A stretch of DNA of 64,000 nucleotides. It comes from Gautieria morchelliformis (taxonomy: Eukaryota; Basidiomycota; Agaricomycetes; Gomphales; Gomphaceae). The stretch covers positions 173,102-237,101 of the forward strand of contig WHVA01000131.1 in NCBI GenBank assembly GCA_015179125.1. The letters are read 5' to 3'. The number at the start of each line of letters is the position of its first letter. Within the stretch, counting starts at the first letter, position 1. The notes beneath the pieces were generated by a model. That model made no database searches, was not told the DNA's origin, and saw only the letters and a list, made by a program, of their open reading frames with translations. Of this stretch, positions 32,971-44,399 are shown one piece after another. The position numbers and the translations under genes are program-made.

Positions 32971-33179
32971 GAGATGTGTGCCCTGCTGCCTGTACATAAC
33001 CGGTTTGCCTGTCTTGAAGTAGAGAATGAAAAGTCCCCACTCCCCTCACTTCGTACAGACCCACCGGATAAAGTCACACAAAAACCAAATCCGACACCCC
33101 GTCCATCCCACATCCGCCCTTGGGAGAAACCCTTCCGAAGCGCTATGTTGTCGCTGCCACCCCTGGCCCCAAGTCACTA

Positions 33180-36100
33180 GTCATTAAGGTGGAGATCCAG
33201 ACGACAGATACGGCAGAAGTCAAATCCGGACCCGCCCTTGTCGATTGCGGGGCCACTGGTCAGTTTATAGACCGGGACTATGTGGAACGGAACTGACTGA
33301 CCACGCGGAGTTGCAACGTGCAATCCCGGTGTTCAATGTGGATGGAAGCCCCAATGAGGCAGGGTCCATCACGGAGATAGTAGACACAATTCTCCGCTAC
33401 GATGGGCACTCAGAACGCACTTCCTTTGCAGTCACCAGCCTGGGGAAGCAAGACATCATCCTCGGGTTTGCCTGGCTTCAGAGCACAACCCGGAGATCAA
33501 TTGGCAGACTCGGAAGGTACTGATGAGTCGATTCCAGCCAAGTGTCACATGTGCAGGTGGAAGTGCGGAAGGAGCGCCAGGAGCAGCGGAAGACCGAACG
33601 GCTCATACAGACATGTCGTTCTGGCCCCCATCCACTGCTTGCAGAAGAAGACTCGGAAGCGGAATTTGAACCGGATCCCACTCCCAATTCCGATTCCGAT
33701 TCCATCCGATCCGATTCCGATTCCGATTCCGATTCCGATTCCGACTCCGACGTCATCCGACTCAGCCCGGAAGACACTCTGGCGGAAGGGGAGCGCTTGC
33801 TGTACGTAAACCTTCCGCCGGAAGCGGAACACATCCGCGCCACCGGAAATATTTCGCAACACCTTGTTGAAGCCTCCAAGAAGCATGATAGAGCGGAGGC
33901 GGAAATTCCGGAGTACCTGCGGGAGTTTGAGGACGTCTTTTCCAAGGAGTCATTTGATGCCCTGCCTCCATGGAAGCTGTGGGACCACGCCATTGAGTTG
34001 GAGCCTGGGTCAAAGCCCACCAACTGCAAAGTCTACCCGCTGTCACCCAAGGAGCAGGTAGAGCTCAATGCATTCCTTGCGGAAAACCTCCATACAGGGA
34101 GGATCCACCCCTCCAAGTCACCCATGGCATCTCCGGTGTTCTTCATCAAGAAGAAGGACGGCTCGCTCAGACTTGTGCAGGATTACCGGGCCTTGAATGC
34201 GATCACGATCAAGAACCGGTACCCCATTCCACTCATTTCCGAAATAATCACACAACTCCGCGGGGCAAGGTACTTCACTAAGCTGGATGCCCGCTGGGGC
34301 TTCAATAATGTTCGGATCCGGGAGGGAGACGAGTGGAAGGCCGCATTCCGCACCAACCGAGGACTCTTTGAGCCGCAGGTCATGTTCTTCGGCCTCACCA
34401 ACAGTCCCGCCACATTCCAGACGATGATGAATGACATTTTCCGTGACATGATAGCAGAAGGGGTTGTCTGCGTCTACCTCGATGACATCCTCATCTTCAC
34501 AAAACAATGTCCGAACATCGGGAAGTCGTGCGGAGAGTGCTGGAACGGCTCCGGGAGTACAACCTGTGTCTCAAGCTGGAAAAGTGCGAATTTGAGCGGA
34601 TGCGGATAGAGTACTTGGGGTGATTGTGTCGGAAGGAAAGGTGGAAATGGACCCAGTCAAAGTTTCCGGTGTGTTGGATTGGCCCGTGCCGCGGAACAAG
34701 AAGGAGGTCCAGTCCTTCATTGGGTTTGTCAATTTCTACCGGCGGTTCATCAAGGACTTCTCCTGCCACGCCCGTGCCCTCTTCACCTCACCAAGAAGGA
34801 GGTTGGATGGCGGTGGGGAGAGCCGGAACAGGCCTCCTTCGACAAACTCAAAGAGCTGATCACTTCTGCCCCGGTCCTGATCTTTCCCGACGACTCTCGC
34901 CCTTACGAGTCGAGGCGGATTATTCCGACACAGCTACCGGAGCGGTCTTGTCACAACAGTCACCGGAAGATGGTGGGGGGTGGCATCCGATTGCCTTCTT
35001 CTCTAAGAGCCTTAGTCCGGTCGAGCGGAACTATGAGATCCATGACAAGGAGATGCTGGCAATCATCCGAGCGCTGGAGGAGTGGCGACACTTCCTCGAG
35101 GGTGCTCCATGCCCATTTGAGATCTGGACAGACCACAAGAACCTGAGTATTTCCACGTCTAAGAAGTTGAACCGATGACAAGCACGGTGGTCCCTACACC
35201 TGTCCCAGTTCGACTTCATGCTCCACCACCGGCCCGGCCGCACCATGGGCAAGCCCGATGCCCTATCCCACCGTGCGTATCATGGAAGCGGAAGTGGAGA
35301 CAACGCGGATATGACACTGCTCCGCCCAAGTCTCTTTGCAATCCGTGCCCTAGAGGGAGTGACTGCAGTCGGGAGGAAGTGGAAATGCTCCGGGATATCT
35401 GGAGGCAGTACCGGAATGGAGAGAAGAGGAGTCGGTGGTGAAGGCAGTGGAGGAACTTCGGAAAGGGCACTCACGGTCTGTACGGGCAGCGGAATGGTCG
35501 GAACGTGATGGACTGCTCCACTTCAGAGGCAAGGTCTACGTTCCAGGTGGGGCGGACCTCCGCCGCCGCATCGTGTCCCAGCACCATGACACACGGGTCG
35601 CTGGGCATGCTGGCAGGTGGAAGATGCTGGAGTTAGTGGCTCGGAATTACTGGTGGCCCCAGATGTCCCGCTACATTGGACAGTATGTGAAGACATGTGA
35701 CCTTTGTCTCCGAACCAAAGCACACGACATCCGCCCGTCGGAGAACTTGTTCCGCTCCCGATTCCCGAATCCCGCTGGGACACCATCAGTGTCGACTTCA
35801 TCGTTGAACTCCCAGAGTCTCATGGCTACGACGCGATCATGAATGTCGTGGATTCGGTAAGCAAGGTGTCCCACTTCATTCCGACGCACATGATGATCAC
35901 AGCCCTCGGAGCGACCTGCTGTTCCTTGCACATGTCTGGAAGTTGCATGGGCTCCTGAAGCAAGTTGTTTCTGACCGAGGTCCACAATTTGTCGCAGAAC
36001 TGACTTGGGAGCTCTACCGCCTGCTCGGCATAAAGCTGGCTACCACCACAGCATACCATCCGCAGGGTGACGGACAGACGGAATGGGTCAATCAGGAGTT

Positions 36101-36777
36101 GGAGCAATATCTCTGCCTCTTTGTCAATGAGAGGCAGGATGACTGGGATGAGTTACTTCCACTGGCGGAATTCCAATACAACAACCATGTACATTCCACC
36201 ACACAGCAGACTCCCTTCATGCTTGACTCTGGACGACACCCGCGGATGGGCTTCGAACCACGCCAGGCTGACTCCCGACTCGAGACGGTCAATGAGTTCC
36301 GGGACCGCATGGACTCCATCCTTTTGGAAGCCAAGTCGGCCCTTGCGAAGGCCAAGGATGACATGGCAAGGTACTACACCCAACGCCGGGTTCCTGCCCC
36401 AGAGTACCAAGTTGGAGACAAGGTGTATCTAGATGCAAGTGACATCCGCACCACACGCCCTTCGCAGAAGCTTGCCCACCGCTACCTTGGGCCCTTCACA
36501 GTGATGCGGAGGGTTGGACGGAATGCATACCGCCTCCGACTTCCGATGTCCATGTCCCGCCTCCACCCCATCATCAACGTGGTGAAGTTACTCCCTATGC
36601 TTGAGGACCCGATTCCAGGTCGGAAGGCTCGTCCGCCACCTCCGCCGGAAATTGTAGATGGGGAAGAGCACTATGTGGTGGAACAGATCCTGGACAGCCG
36701 GTTTGTGCGAGGACGACTCCAATTCCTCGTGAAATGGGAAGGGTATGGGTACGAGGAGAATTCGTAGGTCCCGGAGC
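33180..36777 (+). pseudogene. Gypsy pol: protease, RT, RNase H, integrase, chromodomain, with frameshifts
   Basis: Protease site ALVDCGATGQFIDRDY at about 33232-33280. RT from about 33860 with KLDARWGFNNVRI (34278-34316), FGLTNSPATFQ (about 34390) and the catalytic YLDDILIF (34474-34497). Frame breaks at about 34501 (one A missing in ACAAAAC). RNase H with EADYSD and FFSKSLSPVERNYEIHDKEML lies at 34900-35060. The integrase zinc finger HHDTRVAGHAGR...CDLCLRTK spans 35580-35720. The integrase core is split near 35918 (WDTISVDFIVELP; then SDRGPQFVAELTW and AYHPQGDGQTEWVNQELEQ). The chromodomain HYVVEQILDSRFVRG...WEGYG ends in TAG where the family has a tryptophan (about 36766). A DSDSDS tract encoded by GATTCC repeats precedes the RT (33685-33755). 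Confidence 0.9.
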
Positions 36778-36899
36778 CAGATGTTTCGTCCGTGAGTTCT
36801 ATAGGACACACCCCGGTGCCCCTCGCCGAATCCGCTTGCTGGCATTTCAATCCCTCATGTCCCGTGCTTCGAGGACGCAGCACACTAGAGGGGGGGTGA

Positions 36900-37452
36900 T
36901 GTCAGGGGACACCCCGTTTTCCATTTCCAGTTCCGACACCACACCCAGTTCCGACTCCATTTCCGACTCCGGTTCCGGTTCCGATTCCATCTCCGCCTCC
37001 GCTTTCGGAAATGATTCCGCTTCTGGGAGAACTTCCACCAGTTCTGTTCGCCTTGCCAGTTCCCCTCCAATTTCTGACTTCCACTCTCGGAACATTGTCG
37101 GAAATCAAGCGACTCGCGTAATAGGTGGCATCAAGGGTCGATCAAGGGTCAGGGTGGTCAGGGAGATGCAGGGTTGATGGCGGGTGCCAAGTGTTGTCCC
37201 TGGCTGCGCAGCGTAGTATAATATGGGCTCGCTGACATTGGGGGTCCTTAGACTTTTCTCCTTGGATTTCCCCTTGTCAGGTGAGAATCCCCTCTCTTGT
37301 ATACTCTGTTCATTTATACATACTTTGGATTTCCCCTTGTCAGGTGAGAATCCCCTCTCTTGTATACTCTGTTCATTTATACATACTTTGGATTTCCCCT
37401 TGTCAGTTGTGTGGTAGTGTGATCTCCACAACCAGCCAGGGTTGCCCTTACA
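36900..37452 (+). repeat. Gypsy 3' LTR (553 bp) with a 63-bp internal duplication
   Basis: Same ends as the 5' LTR. The unit GGATTTCCCCTTGTCAGG...TTTATACATACTTT is present twice in tandem (about 37262-37387) plus a partial third copy. One TTCCGN hexamer is missing near 36980. These two changes account exactly for the 57-bp length difference from the 5' LTR. Confidence 0.9.
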
Positions 37453-38636
37453 GTTTGTTGGCAATGTCATGCATGCCGTTGACATACACAGGAGTCTCTA
37501 TGCCTGGAATGCATGAGACAGGCATGTGTAGTATAATAGTGCGTGCATACCCTGCCTTGCGATTAATCTGTAGAACCAGGTGCTGCTCTTCAGTAAGAGT
37601 AACAAAGCCGTGGCAGTGAAGCGAGCCCTTATTCATCTCTTGCACAGTGAGATATACTCCTCTCTGCGCCGGCTCACACAAATGAGTCCACAGCATTTCT
37701 ACTGTGCCACTGATGACACTATCCAAGTACTGGATGCCACGCTTGCCGCCTAGGGACCCGCCAATTTGAATTTGGGAGCTATATAATTAGTAATTAGTAT
37801 CCAATGGAAACAATAAAATGTCTATGTACTTTTCCACAGTGAGTCCTTTGCGTTCAAGCATGACTTTGCATATGTCCACAGCAAAGAATGCTACAACTTC
37901 AGACCACAAAGCTGAGATTGCAAACAAGTTGGTGACCCGACCCATGGAAAATCTCTCGTCCTTGTTTGCAGTATGGAGAGTGAAATGTTCAAGCTGGCAT
38001 TCCCAATTGATTAGGCTAGTGAAAAACTGGATCATACGCATGAACGTACCCATATCTGGATGCTCTGGTGCCGTTGGTTTCTCGGGAGCTGACTTGCAAT
38101 GGAACCAGTGAGCTTATTCTTCTGGATCAGCTGGGTGTCACCATGGTTCTGTTGGAGGGCCTCGCGGTAGGAGCTGTTGAGATCGTTCAGTATAGATAGG
38201 GCCTGCTCCCGTTCCTGCCAAACCAGTCAAAGACGCAAGGATGGACATCAGGGGCAATGAACCTGACTTGTGGCCACTACAGGGGATGCATATTGAAGCA
38301 GTCCAGCACCTTTCTCGCGAGGATTCAGAGGGTTAGAAACAGCCTGCTGAACACGGCTGCCGATACCATCTTCTGCAGGGGTACAGCATTATGAGTGATG
38401 AAAGAGAAACGGCATGCATCTAGCATATCATAGCTTTTGCAGAATCCACACATGTTCGGGTCTACCAGGTTGAGGAAGACTTTCCCGCATTTCAAGCACT
38501 GAGTTCCTGCCATTTCCTTGTTGTTGGTTTTGTCCTCGCAGCGGCCACAGACTGAGTTTCCTGAGAGATAAACGAAGAACTGAGTACATAAAGAACAATG
38601 ACCTTGGAGAGAGTTGGTATGAGCAGCATTTGACAT
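37453..38636 (-). pseudogene. Unknown CxxC-rich gene truncated by the gypsy 3' LTR
   Basis: The ATG at 38636 opens MSNAAHTNSLQGH with four CxxC pairs (CSLC, CGRC, CLKC, CGFC) in about 75 residues, a zinc-ribbon-like head. Coding pieces continue downstream with apparent introns: an ALSILNDLNSSYREALQQNH helix (about 38180), a block with TSLINWECQLEHFTLHT and GLTVEKYIDI (37800-38050), and LDSVISGTVEMLWTHLCEP with GVYLTVQEMNKGSLHCHGFV (37450-37730). The last frame runs straight into the LTR at 37452. I do not recognise the family. The SLHCHGF motif faintly recalls HUH-type Rep proteins but the rest does not fit. It is probably transposon- or lineage-specific. Confidence 0.5.
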
Positions 38637-38694
38637 AGTAGCTAATGTGGCTGTGGTGCTGGAGTGACACGACAAGCTTCGTGACAACACTTTG

Positions 38695-38850
38695 AATACC
38701 CGTCCCGTGCCACTTGAATGTCCGTGAGTGGAACAGTCACACGGAACAGTAACGCCTCGCACTACTCATAATAATTGTCCTGTGCCACTTGATTGTCCAT
38801 GAGTGGAACAGTCATGTGGAACAGTAACGCGTCGTGGTACTCCCAGCATA
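38695..38850. repeat. Short tandem duplication upstream of the CxxC gene
   Basis: GTGCCACTTGAATGTCCGTGAGTGGAACAGTC at about 38708 recurs at 38776 as GTGCCACTTGATTGTCCATG..., followed by GTGGAACAGTAACGC in both. Period about 70 bp, two units. Confidence 0.7.
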
Positions 38851-38952
38851 AGGTCCCATTCATGACATGGCTACACCATGGTACCCTAACGAGGAAGGGA
38901 GGAATCAATATGGTGCCAGCCTACGTATGTTTATTTATGCCAACAACCGCTA

Positions 38953-41425
38953 ATGGAAGCTGATATATCTGCAGTTACCAATCACCCTGAGATAATCCCA
39001 ATTGTGCAGACTTACTTGGATCGTGGTGTCAAAGTGAAAGAGTTATCACCAATGATCGCTCGAGAACATGAGATCACTATCAGTACACGTACCCTTGAAC
39101 GACTCATATCTAAACATCACCTGTGAACAGCATGGAATCCTCAGCTTGACCTAGATGCTGCGGGTATTGCCATACTGCAACTCACCCAAGAAGATCCCCT
39201 TGGCGCATGGGGTGCTCGCAAGGTCCAAGAAAAGCTTCGACTCCGAGGAATACACCTGCCCAGGTATAATGGATAGCTTATTACATAGTCGTGAGCTCAT
39301 CGAAACACCATATAGAACCTTTATTGAGGATTTCCAGCATGTTCGAGCACCTGAAGACGTCGAGATGAGAAAGGTTTTGATTAAGGTGTCAACTAGTGCC
39401 TTTTAATAAGTAGAATCTATTGCCTAGTGATTGAAATCACTGCGTTCGCCCCTCTTCTATGTGCTGACTAAGCCTTTCGAGGCGCGTCCAGCACTGATGA
39501 ATGAGGGTCATGTGACCGCATCGACAGAAGAACGGTGTCGATCCAAGGGATAGTCAAATCAAAAGCGTTCGCTTTTAAGGTAGTATAGAGTAAACAATGA
39601 TAGTAGACCCTCGACGAAGATTTAGAATAAACTATCAAGATCTGAGCTCTGTAGCTATCAAACAAGACTACAGCAATTTCAGGGGGCAGAATAATCGATT
39701 CTGGACGACTTCGTTCATACATGTGTACTAGCTATTTATACTATGTTGATAGTAACTACTAGTGTTCAAGATATTGGATGGATGGGTCGAAAAACTACTT
39801 TGTAACTAAGGGGTGACTAATTTATAGTCATAAAGTCATGGGGTGATGGGGATGGTATCAGGATTGTCTGGGCCTTGGAATAGAGATCTGTACCTAGTAT
39901 ACAAAGCCCCTGTCCACATGATGTTAAGATAGTAATCAGTCAGACGTGTCATGGTATTAGAATAGAAAATAGATCTGAGTCTACCCTGCCCAGCATATAT
40001 GCTGGTCTTGGAGATGGGGCCGCTGTCTCTGTGCCCTTTCTGTGGGCAGCTGATTGAATACTGTATACTGCAGGTGACTTTCTTAGGTCGCTCCACAGCA
40101 CGTTATACCCCTGCGCAGTCTTTTGTTCTCTGCGGCGTTTGGTGCCCGCACCCCTCGGTGCCTATGGCCTGGCGCCTGTCAACGTCATGGCCGATGCCAT
40201 CACTCGATAGGCGCGCCATCCCTGATCGACCGCACGTGGTCGACGCTCGAGCTCCTGTATATTACCCGATCTATGAGTAATATAGCATATCATAAATTTG
40301 TGTGATCGTCGTCTGCGCCGACATCTGTCATGAATATAATTTCTGTTTCTTTTTGATTTTTCTTTTGTTTTTCTTTCTTTCTTTATTAGTTTCTTTTTAT
40401 ATATAAATGATTTGAAGTGAAAATAATTGCGTTTATCATAACAAAAGGCATCCTTGAAAAAAATTGCCCGCAGGGGCCTAATCCAAATGAAGAGTGGTGT
40501 GTTGATGGGCATGAAAAATTGAGGGAACAAATGGGCATAGATGTGTGGGGAATCTGTGATAAGTATTCGCACCGTGAGCTTGGCATGTGGGCTGTGCCAA
40601 ACTCCCGAATGGCAATTGTTCCTCCCGCATTATTTTTGATGCTAGTTAAGGAGAAAAAAGGTTTGATTGTCACTTACTTTCCGTGCACGTATGCCACTAA
40701 TGCTACCTACCTAGGAATTCCTCTGCAAGTGACCAGTGATATGGGGTCAGAGACCGGCCAACTTGCAGCCCTCCAGACAGCCCTGCGGTAGGTACCGTTT
40801 GCTGCGCGATTCTAAATACTTTGTTAGTGCTTAACTTGGCAGTAGAATGGAATACCTACCTGGACTCACCGTTGATGAGCTCCCTCCGCACCAATTTGTC
40901 AAGAGTGTGCATAACATCACAAGGGAGAGAGCCTGGCGTCCAATTTTTCATCAGGAATTGAAGAACATCCTAGCCACATGGAAAGATGGTCAGATAGAGG
41001 TAGGATACCGAGCCAGCAACCCAACACATCAGTGAGATGGCTTGAATCCATTTCAAACCATATTTGCTTACCTTTCTGAACCTAGCATGTGTGCGATATG
41101 GCTTTGGGCTCAAGTGGTGCAAGACCGTTTGAATCACGTACGGGATGAGAATGCAGTACATAAGGTCCGCAAGCAGGCCAGAGTCATTCTTCCCACCAGA
41201 GGACAGATTGAAGATTTTTACAACAATCCTGAGAAATGGGGTGGAAAGGAGATGCTCGTTCCAGTTGATGAAGATGTTATCGAGCGTTTGCTGCTAGAGC
41301 ATACACCCCAGCGGCTTTTCCAGTTCAGTACTGATGAAGGAAACACGCTTGCCCAAGCTCTGTTTGAACAACTGGGCCGCCCCAAAGTGGACGTCAGGAA
41401 CGCTTGGGCTAGTGGCGCAATATGA
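38953..41425 (+). pseudogene. Integrase-core (DDE) transposase of the basidiomycete type, split and broken
   Basis: 5' part: the ATG at 38953 opens MEADISAVTNHPEIIPIVQT, then KVKELSPMIAREHEITISTRTLERL, a TGA, then GAWGARKVQEKLRLRGIHLP. These are the N-terminal helix-turn-helix regions of the integrase-core transposase family frequent in mushrooms. A probable small exon DFQHVRAPEDVEMRK lies at about 39325-39372. 3' part: GPNPNEEWCVDGHEKL (about 40468-40515), DVWGICDKYSHRELGMWAVP, VTSDMGSETGQLAALQTALR, an intron, HQFVKSVHNITRERAW, and an end at ASGAI (41425). CVDGHEK and TSDMGSET should carry the catalytic acids. About 1.1 kb of unrelated DNA separates the two parts. Stops and frameshifts (for example near 41035) make it inactive. 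Confidence 0.7.
39373..40460. other. About 1.1-kb insert or oversized intron within the DDE transposase gene
   Basis: Non-coding by inspection. It contains a TATTTATAC-type TATA element near 39730, a GC-rich block at 40130-40270 and a T-rich tract (TTTTTCTTTCTTTCTTT) at 40350-40390. I could not identify termini, LTRs or a target duplication. Confidence 0.4.
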
Positions 41426-42486
41426 TAGACCTGTTGGCAGAGGTTACAGCGAACACTGGATAGTTCTGCTAATTTACAAGAATACTTACAGTTATTGTTC
41501 ACCGTTGGTTTCGCGAGGGGGGTCTCCACATCCTGCCCTATTCAGTGGTGGGGTTGCCAGTAAGGCTCGAGACATCGTTGTCAACATGCTTCTCAAGAGT
41601 TGTAGGGATGGACACACACATAATACTAAATAGGAGGCGGAGTGTGTGCTCCTGTCAGCCACAAACTGGGTGAGGGAGCGCAACAGAGAAGTTCTGCGTA
41701 CCATGTAAGGTAATGATAACTCAGTCACCCGGGCCCAGGTTCCCGTGATCCATGCGTGAAAAAGGGAGCTCGGGGAGAGTATCAGACGTGAAGAGGGAGT
41801 ACAAGGACATTCGGCTGTGCCAAGGGAGGTGCCGCAGCCAGAAAAACATGTCAATTGGTCACAAAATACAATTTTATGAGTGACAAGCTAATGGGATCAG
41901 ACGAGACCTAACGTACTTTGGGTAATCATAAACCCAGTGGGAAAAGGCGTTTACGCCACGCAGGGGTAAAATCACAAGTAAAAGATCTATGTGAAGGTCA
42001 GCACGAATACGGGCCAGCGAGCCAAGGTGAGCTTACCTGTGTGAAGGTGAGGGACAAACAAGACATTGTTTTACCTGTTCTCTTCGCAATACAACACTAC
42101 CCTACTCTTCAGCAAAGTCGCCTTCTTCAACAGCACTGGGACGCAACACAGAATCCACACCAGTTAAAAGACAACTGATGGTTCTTGCCCGGTCTCGCAC
42201 ATCGTAGTCCAGGTCATAGTGAGCCCACAAGAAGATGTAACGAGATAAAAGATGTAGGACATGCTGAGGTGGATTAAGAACGAAAACCTTCGCGACTTTG
42301 CGCAAGGTGTGGGGAGCCCGACGCGGTCTGATCACGTACATACACAGGAATTGCAACAGAGATAAACACCCTGGTTATGTAAAGTGCACAATTGGTAAGT
42401 GCAACTTTGCGTTTTTTAACCTGGCGGCTTATGGACACCGTTGGCTAGCTTTCGGCGAGCCTGAACTCTAACGGCGGTATAGTCAG
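41426..42486. other. Gene-poor region
   Basis: About 1 kb without recognisable genes. Frames are short and unlike proteins, and no internal repeat pairs were seen. Confidence 0.4.
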
Positions 42487-42558
42487 GGGTTGGCTGTTAG
42501 AATTATCCGAGTGCCACAGTGCTGCAGTGCCACTTGCTGCTAGTTTATGTTTTCTGGC
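42487..42558. repeat. Dispersed repeat that received hAT-3 (left half)
   Basis: The reverse complement matches 28150-28225 (AACATAAACTAACAGCAAGTG...GGCACTCGGATAATTCTAAC). The match resumes at 44288 on the other side of hAT-3. Confidence 0.8.
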
Positions 42559-44279
42559 TAGGGCTCAGCGCCGTACCGTATACGTGTATGGCTGTACATT
42601 GTACAGCGACATTACGGCCCCATCCGTACCATATGTTGGGCTGCTGGAACCTTGATGGTACGGATACGGCAGTCATACGGCCGTCGTACGGACATACGGG
42701 GTTTCCAAGGTACTTAGGTGTATTTACAGACCTAGTAGTCACTCGTCAAATACTTCAACTCTCCCCGCAGCCAACCGCAAGTTCTGCTCGACCATTATGA
42801 CTCGGTATGTATTGTTTCTGCTTCAAACTCACGCGATGCAGTGATATCGTATCCCAAATACTCAGCAAGCCATCTTGTCGAATGGTAACGTCAATACAAC
42901 CCACACGGCGAGAATGGGATTTCACACGCACTGCGGCATGTTGCTTGTGCCTGCTGAATATCTTGGAGGAAAACGCCAGGTCCCCTGCGCCTAACTTCGA
43001 TATTTTGAACTAGGACAACATTTCTCACTTATCTGACGGCAGGTCCGTCACTCAGCACATTGACTTGACAGTGTCAATTACCCCCGGACACAGCCATACG
43101 CCGCAAGCCGTTGTTGCCACTATCCTAGGTATCGAAGCGACTGCGTTCAGAGTGCATCCCGCATTGGTTTCGAGAATATCATCATATGCTTCGCAAGCCA
43201 GGAAATTTGATTCACAAGAAATTTAGGTCCTTTATCAAGTATGTATCTGTTAGCCATCCATGCATCTGACTGAGGGCCTTACAGAGTACTGGGAATCGAG
43301 GATGTTTGCGTATATCCTCGTGAGATAGATCATCAAGTTCTGGCAGCAAAGGAACTGTGGGAAGCCTTTCCTGACATGACCTCCATCACAAAATGTATCT
43401 ATAAGCGAGCCGCAGGTCCGGACAAGGCATTTGTAGAAGCGTTGACTACGATCCCTTTACTTACATCATTTGAACTGGTGGACATGATTTTTCAAAGAAC
43501 CCAGAACCCAGAATTTAATCGGATCACTGGCCTTACTCGAGTGGCATTCCGCTTCAGCGATTATTGGCTTAATCACACCCCAAAGGCTCGCTGGGATCTT
43601 GCTGTGGTCCAGCGTGAGGCATACTACCTCTTGGTATTATTGTCTGGCTCGGCGCCGACGTTGGAATATGTCGAGATACCTGGAGAAATTGCCTGCCCAG
43701 AGGAAATGTCAGAGCGTTATTGGCCTCGTCTATGACATCTTGTTCTGCACGGCGTGGTCCCAGATAGGCCATTAATCCCTCTACTTCGTCAGGCGCCATC
43801 ATTATGCATACCAATAGAGATCAACGTGTACAGCACCGTTGATAGTCACGCTCATGGCTCTCTGTCCACCCTCTCCGGCCCCTGCCAATATCTCGCCAGA
43901 GCGTCTGTGCCGGGCACGCCCGTGGGGAGGAGCACCATGAGGAGTGTGTCCGTGCGGCACGTGCAGAGGTCCTCGAGGAGAGGGTGCAAGCGGCGGACGG
44001 TGGGAGGTGCGCGCGGTAGATGGCCAAGCGTGTGGTTGGAAGTATTTAGTAGCATGGACTTGGTGTACAGGTATTTATGCAGCATTAGGCAATGTTTGAG
44101 GGATAGTTACCTTACATAAATGCGTCACCCGTACACTGCGTATATACGGCCGTATGTCATACGGCCTTGTACGGTGGTCATACGTGCCGTAACTGTAATA
44201 CGGTCAGAACAGGCAAGTTGAACTTCGGTACGGGTACGGGTCCGTAATATGGCTCATACGGGGACGGTGCTGAGCCCTC
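42559..44279. mobile_element. hAT-3: 1.72-kb hAT element carrying an F-box/LRR-like gene fragment
   Basis: Left end TAGGGCTCAGCGCCGT and right end ACGGTGCTGAGCCCTC are inverted repeats. A perfect 8-bp direct repeat TTTCTGGC flanks the element (42551-42558 and 44280-44287). ACGG/CCGT-rich subterminal repeats fill about 160 bp at each end. The uninterrupted target is present at 28130-28190 in the same window, confirming the boundaries. The interior has no transposase. It contains coding-like DNA of an F-box/LRR-type host gene (42960-43810). This is a Pack-type hAT. Confidence 0.9.
42960..43810 (+). pseudogene. F-box/LRR-like gene fragment captured in hAT-3
   Basis: A readable stretch at 43040-43225 gives LTVSITPGHSHTP and FRVHPALVSRISSYASQARK up to a stop. 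After a likely intron, 43290-43735 gives VLGIEDVCVYPREIDHQVLA, then MTSITKC, LTTIPLLTSFELVDM, LTRVAFRFSDYW, VVQREAYYLLVLLSGSAPTL and EEMSERYWPRL. After a stop, HLVLHGVVPDRPLIPLLRQAPSL follows. The alternation of short hydrophobic strands with LVLHG and LLRQAPSL is typical of the leucine-rich C-terminal half of Agaricomycete F-box proteins. The F-box itself was not identified. Family call is moderate; capture by hAT-3 is supported by position. Confidence 0.55.
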
Positions 44280-44399
44280 TTTCTGGCTGTGTTACTCACC
44301 AAGGAATGGGGTGGTTGAATACGCAGAAGGATGATAAATCGAAGAAGGACAAAGGGACACCGTATGTACCAGCAACACCTCCTGTCAGAGTGGGTACCC

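Larger units (their letters stand above)
31114..37452 (+). mobile_element. Ty3/gypsy chromovirus, full length, frameshifted
   Basis: LTRs at 31114-31609 and 36900-37452 both begin TGTCAGGGGAC and end TTGCCCTTACA. A purine tract (AGAGGGGGGGTGA) abuts the 3' LTR. Internal order is gag, protease, reverse transcriptase, RNase H, integrase, chromodomain, the standard chromovirus order. Flanking 5-mers differ (CACGT before, GTTTG after), so no target duplication remains. No clear tRNA primer site was found after the 5' LTR. Coding frames are interrupted by a gag TGA, a chromodomain TAG and several single-base losses, so the copy is inactive as read. Confidence 0.93.

Noticed and set aside
37453-37730. 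HUH Rep protein based on GSLHCHGF
   Set aside because: Only one motif fits; no tyrosine helix or upstream Rep motifs were recognised, so kept as unknown.
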